NCBI GenBank assembly: GCA_002313325.1
Contig: DCBE01000043.1
Span: 19,969 to 61,056 of the forward strand
Direction of reading: 5' to 3'
Origin: Flavobacteriaceae bacterium UBA1115
GTDB lineage: Bacteria; Bacteroidota; Bacteroidia; Flavobacteriales; Flavobacteriaceae
Length of the DNA stretch: 41,088 nucleotides
Shown piece by piece: positions 24,084 through 32,130 of the stretch (position 1 is the first letter of the stretch; each line of letters begins with the position of its first letter). Below the pieces are notes generated by a model. That model was not told the origin of the DNA and made no database searches. It saw nothing but the letters and a program-made list of their open reading frames with translations. A program made the position numbers and the translations under genes.

Positions 24084-25199
24084 ATGCCACTCTTAAAATG
24101 GGCAGGCGGAAAAGAACAAGAATTAAAATATATCATTCCAAATCTTCCTGAATATTTTGAAAATTACTACGAGCCCTTTGTTGGTGGTGGTTCAGTATAT
24201 ACTGCGATCCAAGCAAAGGAATATTTTATAAACGACAAATCACACGAATTAATTGATTTATATAAAATAATAGTTTCAGACAAAAGAGATATGTTTTTCA
24301 AAGCAATTGAGGAAATAATTCACAATTGGGAAGTTTTAGGAAACATTTCAGAAAAAAATCAAGGGTTTTTTATAAAAATCTATGAGGATTTTGCATGTAA
24401 CAAAATATCCAAAGACATTTTGTCCAGTAAAATATATGAGTTTATTTTAAAATACTCTAAAGAATTTAACGGACTTTTTTCATCATCTTTTAATTTTAAT
24501 ATTGAGAATTTCCTAAAAGAAATAAAGAAAAATTTAGTTCGTAAAACTTCAAGAATGAAAGTACTTGAAAAAGAAAAAGGAAAACTTCCAAACAAAGATA
24601 TTTTAGACAATATCGAAACTGCACTGAAAAGTGCATTTTATATGCATTTCAGACATATTTACAACTTTTACAAAAAGTATGAATTAAATCAAGTGTTTTA
24701 CACGGCAATATTTTTATTCATCCGAAATTATGCATATTCTGGAATGTTTCGTTACAATTCAAAAGGCGAATTTAATGTTCCATATGGCGGAATTGCATAC
24801 AACAATAAGAACTTTAGAAAAAAAATAGATTATCTAAAATCAGCACCTTTACAAGAATTATTATCGAAAACAAACATTGTAAATGCAGATTTTCAAGACT
24901 TTTTTGATCTTTACGAGCCTACAGAAAAGGATTTTATTTTTTTAGACCCACCATATGACACAGAATTCAACACATATGCTCAAAACGATTTTGTTAAGAC
25001 TGATCAAAAAAGACTTGCAGAATTTCTAATAAACAACTGCAAAGCAAAATGGATGATGATTATAAAAAATACAGACTTCATTTTTGATTTATACAATCAT
25101 CCAAACATTAAAATCTCAACGTTTGACAAAACTTATTTAGTAAGTTTTATGAATAGAAATGATAAGAACGTTGAACATCTTTTAATCACAAATTATTAA
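24084..25199 (+). CDS. D12-class DNA adenine-N6 methyltransferase
   Basis: A 371-residue protein starting MPLLKWAGGK, the canonical Dam/D12 N-terminus. The SAM-binding block EPFVGGGSVY (about 30-39) and the catalytic DPPY (from residue 288) are intact, and the C-terminus VEHLLITNY is typical. It is nearly 100 residues longer than Dam, with the extra sequence in the Lys/Phe-rich centre, probably the target-recognition region. The sequence is markedly AT-rich (one 60-base line counted has 28% G+C). The DUF3883 gene starts 8 nt downstream. An in-frame ATG at 24000 would add 28 residues. Recognition sequence is unknown. Confidence 0.9.
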   Translation: MPLLKWAGGKEQELKYIIPNLPEYFENYYEPFVGGGSVYTAIQAKEYFINDKSHELIDLYKIIVSDKRDMFFKAIEEIIHNWEVLGNISEKNQGFFIKIYEDFACNKISKDILSSKIYEFILKYSKEFNGLFSSSFNFNIENFLKEIKKNLVRKTSRMKVLEKEKGKLPNKDILDNIETALKSAFYMHFRHIYNFYKKYELNQVFYTAIFLFIRNYAYSGMFRYNSKGEFNVPYGGIAYNNKNFRKKIDYLKSAPLQELLSKTNIVNADFQDFFDLYEPTEKDFIFLDPPYDTEFNTYAQNDFVKTDQKRLAEFLINNCKAKWMMIIKNTDFIFDLYNHPNIKISTFDKTYLVSFMNRNDKNVEHLLITNY

Positions 25200-25207
25200 T
25201 ATTAAGA

Positions 25208-25984
25208 ATGGCTCACACAGAAGCACAAATAAGAAGGGCAATTAAACCGCTATTAACCGTCTATGGAGAATTAAACACATCAGATGTTAAAAATTTATTG
25301 CATACAGTTTTAACTTTTGATGCAGAAGACAATTTACCATCACCGACTCGAAACGAACCTCGAATAATACAACGGATTGGTAATATTGTTGCACATCAAG
25401 CTGATAAAGTAAAAGTTTATGATGAAGGTTTCATAGTTGACAAAAATCATAAACCAGCAAAATTCTCTCTTCTAAACCCTGTTACTAATGAAGTAATTCA
25501 GCCAGATAAAGTAACTACCGTTAAAGAAAAAACAAGACGCTTTACTACTCGTAAAGTTGACTGGGAAAAAGTAAGAGACCTAAACAATGAAATAGGAGAC
25601 CAAGGGGAGGAATTTGTTTTAGAATACGAAATTGACCGTTTAGTTGAAACTCTTTCAATGAAAAGAGCAAAAGCAATGCAAAATGTTCAACATTTGAGTA
25701 GACTGCAAGGAGACGGATTAGGCTATGATATTTCCTCAATAAATGATGATGGTTCACCACGATATATTGAAGTTAAAACGACAAGTGGTGATTTTAGTCA
25801 AGCATTTTTTATGAGCGAAAACGAAAAAAGGTTTTTTCAGGAATATGGTGCTTCTGCCTTTATTTATAGGGTATATAACTTTAATAAAGAAGCACGACAT
25901 GGGGAAGTTAGAATTATAAGCAGTTTTGAATTATTTTCTGATTTTAACTTTGACACTACTACTTGGAAAGTAACACCAAAGTAA
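25208..25984 (+). CDS. DUF3883-type putative restriction endonuclease (PD-(D/E)xK fold)
   Basis: A 258-residue protein. The N-terminus (about 1-65) looks like a small winged-helix-type domain with EPRIIQRIGNIVAHQ. A Lys/Arg-rich linker follows. From about 120 the DUF3883 region reads GDQGEEFVLEYE (Glu134/135), then GLGYDISS with Asp174 and RYIEVKTT with Glu188 and Lys190. That is the D-x(13)-E-x-K layout of PD-(D/E)xK nucleases. Being 8 nt downstream of a DNA methyltransferase and equally AT-rich, it is most simply the restriction partner. Nuclease activity is inferred, and a non-cleaving role cannot be excluded. Confidence 0.8.
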   Translation: MAHTEAQIRRAIKPLLTVYGELNTSDVKNLLHTVLTFDAEDNLPSPTRNEPRIIQRIGNIVAHQADKVKVYDEGFIVDKNHKPAKFSLLNPVTNEVIQPDKVTTVKEKTRRFTTRKVDWEKVRDLNNEIGDQGEEFVLEYEIDRLVETLSMKRAKAMQNVQHLSRLQGDGLGYDISSINDDGSPRYIEVKTTSGDFSQAFFMSENEKRFFQEYGASAFIYRVYNFNKEARHGEVRIISSFELFSDFNFDTTTWKVTPK

Positions 25985-25989
25985 AACCC

Positions 25990-26045
25990 AGCATATAATA
26001 ATGTAGAGAGGTTTGTGTGTTTAACCAGAAAATTAGCATATAATA
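25990..26045. repeat. Short direct repeat after the island
   Basis: AGCATATAATA occurs at 25990-26000 and again at 26035-26045, 45 nt apart, directly after the DUF3883 stop codon. The interval has no gene. It could be a recombination remnant or chance in AT-rich DNA. Confidence 0.4.
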
Positions 26046-26115
26046 GTACCCAATCAACCATATATAAATAAATATTACAGCATTTTTTTAAAGATAAGCG
26101 CAAATAGAACTTTTT

Positions 26116-26138
26116 GGTGCTGAGCTTGTCGAAGTACC
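26116..26138. repeat. Probable dispersed GAGCTTGTCGAAG-type repeat
   Basis: The sequence GTGCTGAGCTTGTCGAAGTAC is an imperfect palindrome in the intergenic space between the island and the aspS unit. From general experience, a TTCGACAAGCTCAG core like this recurs as a dispersed intergenic element in many bacterial genomes, including Bacteroidetes. Only one copy was noticed in this window. Confidence 0.5.
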
Positions 26139-26149
26139 CGTTAGAGGTG

Positions 26150-26407
26150 TTATTTTTTTTTAGTTGTTTTTGTGGGCTCCAGCGTTTCTTTCATCTTTTT
26201 GAGATTTTCTGGAGAAAGCGTGTAATCTTTAAGTTGCTTTCCCTTCCAGCGGTGTACTAAAAAAATGGGCATATAGATAAAGAAACCCGTAGCTACTGAA
26301 AGTCCAATCCATTTTTCGCCCAAGGCCATATCCTTTTGGCGTATGACATAACCCGCAATGATGTTGGCAATAACAAGCACAAAAAAGGCACGTAAAAACC
26401 ACTTCAT
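26150..26407 (-). CDS. Small membrane protein, unknown function
   Basis: An 85-residue protein I cannot assign. It has two hydrophobic helices (about 4-22 and 33-51), a basic middle (HRWKGKQLK), and a charged Lys/Glu/Thr-rich tail ending TKTTKKK. It starts 1 nt after the aspS stop, so it is surely on the aspS transcript. Genes of this sort next to aspS are familiar in flavobacteria, but the function is not known to me. Confidence 0.75.
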   Translation of the reverse strand: MKWFLRAFFVLVIANIIAGYVIRQKDMALGEKWIGLSVATGFFIYMPIFLVHRWKGKQLKDYTLSPENLKKMKETLEPTKTTKKK

Positions 26408-26408
26408 A

Positions 26409-28166
26409 TTACTCCGATTTGAGGTTTAAATGAAGGGAAAGCTCGTCTAATTGTTCCGTATCAAGTGGGGCAGGTGCATCAATCATCACATCACGACCGC
26501 TGTTGTTTTTAGGGAAAGCAATATAATCCCGAATGGTTTCCTTGCCGTCCAGTATGGCTACCAAACGGTCAAAGCCCAAGGCAATGCCTCCGTGTGGAGG
26601 TGCACCATAGGTAAAAGCATCCATCAAAAAGCCAAATTGCGCCTTGGCTTCTTTGTCGCTAAACCCTAGTAGAGAAAGCATTTTTTCTTGGGTACTTCTA
26701 TCGTGTATACGTATTGAACCACCGCCAATTTCGTTTCCGTTTAAGACCAAGTCATAGGCTTGGGCCACTACGGCTTTTGGGTCACTTTCCAATAGCGAGA
26801 GGTGATCTGTTTTTGGTGCAGTAAAGGGATGGTGCATGGCGTGCAAGTCACCGCTTTCTTCATCTTCCTCAAACAGCGGGAAGTCCACCACCCACAGGGG
26901 GGCAAACTCGTTTGGCTTTCGCAATTCCAATGCTTCGGCTAGTGCCATACGAAGGGCACTCAATTGTGTTCTTGATTTGTTGGTTTCTCCAGCCATCACA
27001 AGAATTAAATCTCCTACTTTTGCTTCACAGGTTGTAGCCCAAGTAGCTAGCGCATCGTTATCAAAAAACTTATCTACCGACGATTTAAATGTACCGTCTT
27101 CGTTGCATTTCACCCAAATCAATCCGTTGGCGCCAATTTGCGGACGCTTCACCCAATCAATCCATTTTTCAATTTGTTTCCTTGACCAGCTTGCAGCACC
27201 TGGCACAGCAATACCAACGACAAGCTCTTGTGTATCAAACACGCTAAAGCCCTTTTTTTGTGCTTGTGCATTGAGTTCTGTAAAGGTCATCCCAAAGCGA
27301 ATATCAGGTTTGTCGTTTCCATAGGTTTTCATTGCATTTTCGTAGGAGATTACGGGGAAGGGTTCTGGTGTAACTCCGTGAATTTTTTCTAACAAATGGG
27401 ATAACAGACCTTCAAAGCAGTCCATAATATCTTGTTGATGCACAAAGGACAACTCGCAGTCTATTTGCGTGAATTCAGGCTGACGGTCGGCACGAAGGTC
27501 TTCGTCTCTAAAGCACTTTACAATTTGAAAGTATTTGTCCATCCCGCCTACCATAAGCAACTGCTTAAAAGTTTGTGGTGATTGCGGCAATGCATAAAAC
27601 TGCCCTTCGTTCATGCGTGAAGGCACTACAAAATCGCGGGCTCCTTCGGGTGTAGATTTTATCAAATAAGGCGTCTCAACTTCTATAAAATCTTGTTCCG
27701 CTAGATAGTTGCGAACCAATAAACCAACCTTTGAGCGAAACAACAGGCTGTTTTGGACAGGGGTACGACGAATATCTAAATAGCGATACTTCATGCGGAG
27801 GTCTTCGCCACCATCGGTTTTATCCTCAATGGTAAAGGGAGGCGTTTGCGCCTCATTCATTACCGTTAACTCGGTCAGCAGTAGTTCAATGTTCCCCGTT
27901 TCTATAATTGGGTTTTTTGCCTCTCGGGCTACAACAGTGCCCTTGACTTGGATAACGGTCTCTCGTCCGATTTTACGTGCTTTTTCTAAAAGTGCCGCCG
28001 AACAGCGTTCTTCATCCAACACCAATTGGGTTATTCCGTAGCGATCGCGTAAGTCAATCCACAATACAAATCCTTTGTCACGAACCCTAGCTGCCCATCC
28101 TGATAGGGTAACTTCTGTTCCAATATGTGTTTCACGTAACGCGCCGCAATGATGGCTTCTGAACAT
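26409..28166 (-). CDS. aspS: Aspartyl-tRNA synthetase
   Basis: A 585-residue class II synthetase of the bacterial long type. Parts in order: OB-fold anticodon-binding domain (about 1-110, GWAARVRDKGFVLWIDLRDR), motif 1 region (FIEVETPYLIKSTPEGARDF), motif 2 (CFRDEDLRADRQPEFTQID), a GAD-type insertion (about 290-410), and motif 3 (GIALGFDRLVAIL). It charges tRNA-Asp in the cytoplasm. The large insertion and YLDIRR block are normal for bacterial AspRS. A complete promoter lies upstream. Confidence 0.98.
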   Translation of the reverse strand: MFRSHHCGALRETHIGTEVTLSGWAARVRDKGFVLWIDLRDRYGITQLVLDEERCSAALLEKARKIGRETVIQVKGTVVAREAKNPIIETGNIELLLTELTVMNEAQTPPFTIEDKTDGGEDLRMKYRYLDIRRTPVQNSLLFRSKVGLLVRNYLAEQDFIEVETPYLIKSTPEGARDFVVPSRMNEGQFYALPQSPQTFKQLLMVGGMDKYFQIVKCFRDEDLRADRQPEFTQIDCELSFVHQQDIMDCFEGLLSHLLEKIHGVTPEPFPVISYENAMKTYGNDKPDIRFGMTFTELNAQAQKKGFSVFDTQELVVGIAVPGAASWSRKQIEKWIDWVKRPQIGANGLIWVKCNEDGTFKSSVDKFFDNDALATWATTCEAKVGDLILVMAGETNKSRTQLSALRMALAEALELRKPNEFAPLWVVDFPLFEEDEESGDLHAMHHPFTAPKTDHLSLLESDPKAVVAQAYDLVLNGNEIGGGSIRIHDRSTQEKMLSLLGFSDKEAKAQFGFLMDAFTYGAPPHGGIALGFDRLVAILDGKETIRDYIAFPKNNSGRDVMIDAPAPLDTEQLDELSLHLNLKSE

Positions 28167-28180
28167 CCTTTATTTTTTTT

Positions 28181-28209
28181 CAAAAATAGGACTAATCTGC
28201 GACTAGCAA
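28181..28209 (-). promoter_or_regulatory. Promoter of aspS
   Basis: On the minus strand TTG (28207-28209), an 18-nt spacer and TATTTTTG (28181-28188) match the Bacteroidetes promoter form. The box ends 14 nt before the aspS ATG. Confidence 0.6.
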
Positions 28210-28260
28210 CTTAAAAATAAAACATTCCTTTTCAGCGACAAATTTATCAAATTTTAGCCT

Positions 28261-28290
28261 AATGTTAAGCCAATGTTAAGCCAATGTTAA
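28261..28290 (+). repeat. 11-bp tandem repeat upstream of the YwqK-like gene promoter
   Basis: AATGTTAAGCC is repeated head to tail at 28261-28271 and 28272-28282, with a third partial copy AATGTTAA at 28283-28290. The 11-nt period places copies on one face of the helix, just upstream of the -7 box at 28299, as expected for an activator or repressor array. It could also be a slippage product. Confidence 0.7.
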
Positions 28291-28298
28291 TTTTTTTG

Positions 28299-28306
28299 TA
28301 TATTTG
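28299..28306 (+). promoter_or_regulatory. -7 box for the YwqK-like gene
   Basis: TATATTTG is a full TAnnTTTG match. A TTA lies 20 nt upstream in place of TTG, inside the 11-bp repeat array. The leader to the GTG start at 28343 would be about 33 nt. Confidence 0.5.
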
Positions 28307-28342
28307 TATCGTAAATATCTATATAGACGCAAATAAAATACC

Positions 28343-28687
28343 GTGAGAGCATTCATTTTAACACTCGCTTTTTTTGCTGTAACAGTTGTTTTTGCACAAG
28401 AAAAAGAAGTAATTCGAACAGATAAAACTGTAAAAATAAGTACCTATCACGATAATGGGATATTGGCACAATCTGGTCATCAATTTAAAGGAAAAAATCA
28501 CGGTATTTGGCAGTCTTATGACAACCAAGGAAACCGTATGACCATCGGTGAGTATACCAATGGAAAGAAAACCGGAACATGGTTGTTTTGGATTGACAAA
28601 CAAGTTGTTGAGGTAACTTATCAGGACAATCTAATTGCAAAGGTTTCTTACTGGGAAACAGATACAAAAGCGGTAGCTAATTATTAG
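28343..28687 (+). CDS. Secreted YwqK/MORN-like repeat protein
   Basis: A 114-residue protein with a signal peptide (about 1-19, ending VVFAQ) and then YwqK-type repeats of the form yhDNGilaqsGhqfkGKnhGiWqsYDnqGn, then IGEYTNGKKTGTWLFW. Such repeats are structural, and the family name antitoxin is historical and not evidence of function. The start is a GTG at 28343 and no in-frame ATG precedes the signal peptide. The stop overlaps that of the convergent RND gene by 4 nt. Probably periplasmic or extracellular. Confidence 0.78.
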   Translation: MRAFILTLAFFAVTVVFAQEKEVIRTDKTVKISTYHDNGILAQSGHQFKGKNHGIWQSYDNQGNRMTIGEYTNGKKTGTWLFWIDKQVVEVTYQDNLIAKVSYWETDTKAVANY

Positions 28688-31600
28688 CTTCTAAAATTTG
28701 CCTTAATTCGAATGGCAGCCCTTTTACTTAAAAAAAACGCTACGGGAACAATCACCAATGTAAGAAAGGTTGCAAAGGAGAGCCCGAATATCACTGTCCA
28801 CGCAAGGGGACCCCAAAAGATAACATTCTCCCCACCAAAGTAAATTTGCGGATTTCCTGTAGCAAACAAGCTAAAGAAGTTAATGTTGAGTCCAATTGCC
28901 AATGGAATTAACCCCAGAACTGTTGTGATTGCGGTCAATAATACGGGTCGCAAGCGCGCTTTTCCACCTGCAACAATAGCCTCAAATATGTCTTTTCTTG
29001 GAAGTAAATTATCGTCAGTGATATTGAGCGCCTCTCTTTTTCTGTCTAAAAGCAATTGGGTGTAATCAAGCAGTACCACACTATTGTTTACCACGATCCC
29101 TGCAAGAGAAATGATACCCATCATGGTCATGATAATGACAAAGGTCATATTGAAAAATACTAGCCCAAGCATTACACCAGTGAAACTCATAAAAATGGAA
29201 AATAAAATAATGAGTGGTTTGCTCACTGAGTTAAACTGGAAAACAAGCAGCAAGATGATCAGCAGTATCGCAAATCCAAGTGCACTTGACAAAAAGCGCA
29301 TATTTTCTTCTTGCTTGGCAATTTCACCTGTAAAGGCATAATCGATACCTTTTGGAATATCGAACCCCTGTAATTGGTTTTGGACTTGACCTACAATCTC
29401 ATTGGCGTTGTAGCCAGGTAAAATAGCCGAATAAACAGTTACTACACGGCGCATATTTCTGTGTTTGATGGCACTAAATCCCGCAACATTTTTGGTTTCT
29501 ACCACCGCCGATACGGGAACACTTTTAATTTGTCCACTGGCCATATCACGGAAGGTAATGTTCTGGTTAAATAGCGCAGAAGGATTATACCTGTCTGTTT
29601 CTTGAAAACGAACATTAATATCATAGTCCTCACCGTCTTTTTTATATACGCCTGCTTTTTCACCAAAAAGCGCACGTCTCAATTGGAATCCAACCTGACC
29701 AGCACTTACGCCAAGACTTCCTGCCTTACGCCTGTCAACTGTAACCTCCATGCCAGGCTTGTTGCGGTTTACATCTACTTTTAACTCTTCTATGCCAGGG
29801 ATGTTTTCCTTGATGATAAAGCTGCGCACATCGTTTGCGACCTTGATTAATTCAATATAATTATCTCCAGATATTTCAATATTGACAGGGTAACCAATAG
29901 GCGGACCATTAGCGTCTTTTTCTACTGAAATACTCACACCAGAAAACTTGCCTTGCAGTGCTTGTTGGACTTCGCTTCTGAGCACTTCACTAGAGAGTCT
30001 GCGGCGGAATTTGTATTCGCGCATGGTGGCAGTAATTTTTCCTCTGTGTGGCATTTCTGCTTGTGATCCGCCATCTGTTTGCGGGTTTCCAGCACCTTCG
30101 CCCACTTGTGAAACAAGAGACTCCACCATAAAATTGGTGCCCTCATCCATGTATTTTTCATTATTGACCGTTTCAATCACCACTTGCTCAATTCCTTTAG
30201 TAATGGCATTGGTTTTGTCAATATCTGTTCCCTGTGGATACTCAACATATACGATAATTTGACTCGGCTCATTATCTGGAAAAAACTCCACTTTTGGACT
30301 GGCAATACCGGCCAAAACAAATGAGGTAATTAACAACGCAATAGTTCCAAAAACAAAGGCATACGCGCGCCAACCACGCATGGCAAATTGAAGTAGTTTT
30401 TCATAATTACGCTCTAATCTGTTCAAAAAGAATTGCTGAAACTTATTTGCTAAACCTTTTATAAAATAGCGATATAGCCAAAACAGAGATGCAATTGTGA
30501 TTAAAAAACTTCCAAAACCACGTGTTTCTGTAGAGATTACCATAAAAAATGTTCCAATAGCCCCTAAAACAATAGTGAGTTGTATCAACCCTTTACGAGT
30601 CATGTTTTTTTCTTTAACGTCCATAAATTTTGAAACTAACATTGAATTGAATAGCAGTGCAACAAATAATGATGAGCCTAATACAATGGATAGCGTAATC
30701 GGAAAATAAATCATAAACTGCCCCATTATGCCTGGCCAAAAGCCCAATGGAATAAAGGCAGCCACCGTAGTAGCTGTTGAGATGATGATGGGGTATGCGA
30801 TTTCACTTACGCCTGTTTTGGCAGCTTCAATCCGTGACATGCCCTCTTTTTCAATAAGGCGGTATACATTTTCTACCACCACAATACCATTGTCTACCAG
30901 CATCCCAAGTCCCATAACTAGGGCAAACAGCACCATGGTATTCATGGTATAACCTAGGGCTTGTAGGATGACAAAGGAGATAAACATAGACATGGGAATG
31001 GCAAAACCAACAAATAAAGCGTTGCGGAATCCCAAGAAAAAAGTGAGTACTGTTACCACCAACAATACTCCAAACAAGATGTTGTTTACCAAATCGTTGA
31101 CTTGGTTGAGGGTTAGCGATGACATATCATTTGAAACTGTCACACTTAGATCTTCGGGGAAGTCATTTTGTTGGGCTTCTGATACGATTTGGCGAACGCT
31201 GGTAGCTGCCTGTATTAGGTTTTTGCCACCGCGTTTTTTGACATCAAGCATAACAGTTGATACGCCAAAATCGCGCGCATAACTGGTCGTTTCTTGATCC
31301 TTAAAAGATATGGCAGCAATCTCACCAAGAGAAACGGATCCTTTTTCGTTTGTAACGACAAAGTCTTCAAGTTCTGAAGGCTTACTTACCTCTCCAACAA
31401 CACGCACACTTCTGCGTTGCCCACCACCACGCATGCTGCCTGCCGAGACCGTCATGTTTTCATTGGTAACACTCTGAACCACATCGTTAAAGCTTACCTT
31501 AGATGCCATCATTTTTCGGATATCTACAGCGACTTCAATTTCCTTGTCTTGTGCCCCCCTAATATCAACAGCTTTGATTTCGTCCAACTGCTCAATGCGT

Positions 31601-32130
31601 TCCTCTAAAATTTCACCATAACTTTTGAGTCGGTTTATGGGATAATCTCCCTGTATGCTTACATTTAGAATGGGAAACTCTTCAGAAAAATTCAAATTAA
31701 AAACAGCAGGTTCTAGCTTGGCATTGTTAAAAGTTGGCCAGTCTTCAGAAGCAACCACTGCATCCACTTCATCTTTTACGCGTTGCTTAGCAAGGTCAAC
31801 GTCAATGTCCTCATCAAATTCAATGGAAACAATGGAATAGTCATCCTGCGAGGTAGATGTAATTTCGTTTATGTTGCTGACTCCTTTGATGCCCTCTTCA
31901 ATTGGATCGGTAACAAAGCGCTCAATGTCTTGGGCTGTATTCCCTGGATAAGGGGTGCTTATAAAAATGGTCGTTTCTGTGATTTCAGGGAAGTTCTCTC
32001 TTGGCATGGTTACATATGCCGTACCTCCTAGAAGTAGAAAAATGGCCATTAAAACATATATAATGGTGCTATTTCTTATGGCCCAAACCGATAGACCAAA
32101 AGAGGGGTTAGATTTATTTTCTAGGCTCAT
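28684..32130 (-). CDS. RND efflux transporter permease (AcrB/MexB superfamily)
   Basis: An 1148-residue inner-membrane pump with the duplicated RND plan: TM1 near 20-42, large periplasmic loop, TM2-6 (about 348-500), TM7 around 600, a second loop, and TM8-12 near the C-terminus. In TM4 the block MGLGMLVDNGIVVVENVYR has Asp413, but the position matching AcrB Asp408 is Asn414. In TM10 the block LAGIVVNNSVVLLDY has Asn where AcrB has Lys940. The proton-relay therefore differs from classic drug pumps. It is the last gene of tetR-tolC-MFP-RND, with a 4-nt overlap upstream. Substrate unknown. Confidence 0.95.
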   Translation of the reverse strand: MSLENKSNPSFGLSVWAIRNSTIIYVLMAIFLLLGGTAYVTMPRENFPEITETTIFISTPYPGNTAQDIERFVTDPIEEGIKGVSNINEITSTSQDDYSIVSIEFDEDIDVDLAKQRVKDEVDAVVASEDWPTFNNAKLEPAVFNLNFSEEFPILNVSIQGDYPINRLKSYGEILEERIEQLDEIKAVDIRGAQDKEIEVAVDIRKMMASKVSFNDVVQSVTNENMTVSAGSMRGGGQRRSVRVVGEVSKPSELEDFVVTNEKGSVSLGEIAAISFKDQETTSYARDFGVSTVMLDVKKRGGKNLIQAATSVRQIVSEAQQNDFPEDLSVTVSNDMSSLTLNQVNDLVNNILFGVLLVVTVLTFFLGFRNALFVGFAIPMSMFISFVILQALGYTMNTMVLFALVMGLGMLVDNGIVVVENVYRLIEKEGMSRIEAAKTGVSEIAYPIIISTATTVAAFIPLGFWPGIMGQFMIYFPITLSIVLGSSLFVALLFNSMLVSKFMDVKEKNMTRKGLIQLTIVLGAIGTFFMVISTETRGFGSFLITIASLFWLYRYFIKGLANKFQQFFLNRLERNYEKLLQFAMRGWRAYAFVFGTIALLITSFVLAGIASPKVEFFPDNEPSQIIVYVEYPQGTDIDKTNAITKGIEQVVIETVNNEKYMDEGTNFMVESLVSQVGEGAGNPQTDGGSQAEMPHRGKITATMREYKFRRRLSSEVLRSEVQQALQGKFSGVSISVEKDANGPPIGYPVNIEISGDNYIELIKVANDVRSFIIKENIPGIEELKVDVNRNKPGMEVTVDRRKAGSLGVSAGQVGFQLRRALFGEKAGVYKKDGEDYDINVRFQETDRYNPSALFNQNITFRDMASGQIKSVPVSAVVETKNVAGFSAIKHRNMRRVVTVYSAILPGYNANEIVGQVQNQLQGFDIPKGIDYAFTGEIAKQEENMRFLSSALGFAILLIILLLVFQFNSVSKPLIILFSIFMSFTGVMLGLVFFNMTFVIIMTMMGIISLAGIVVNNSVVLLDYTQLLLDRKREALNITDDNLLPRKDIFEAIVAGGKARLRPVLLTAITTVLGLIPLAIGLNINFFSLFATGNPQIYFGGENVIFWGPLAWTVIFGLSFATFLTLVIVPVAFFLSKRAAIRIKANFRS

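Noticed and set aside
28343..28687. YwqK-like protein as a toxin-antitoxin component
   Set aside because: The family label is historical. This protein has a signal peptide, stands alone, and shows only MORN-like structural repeats.
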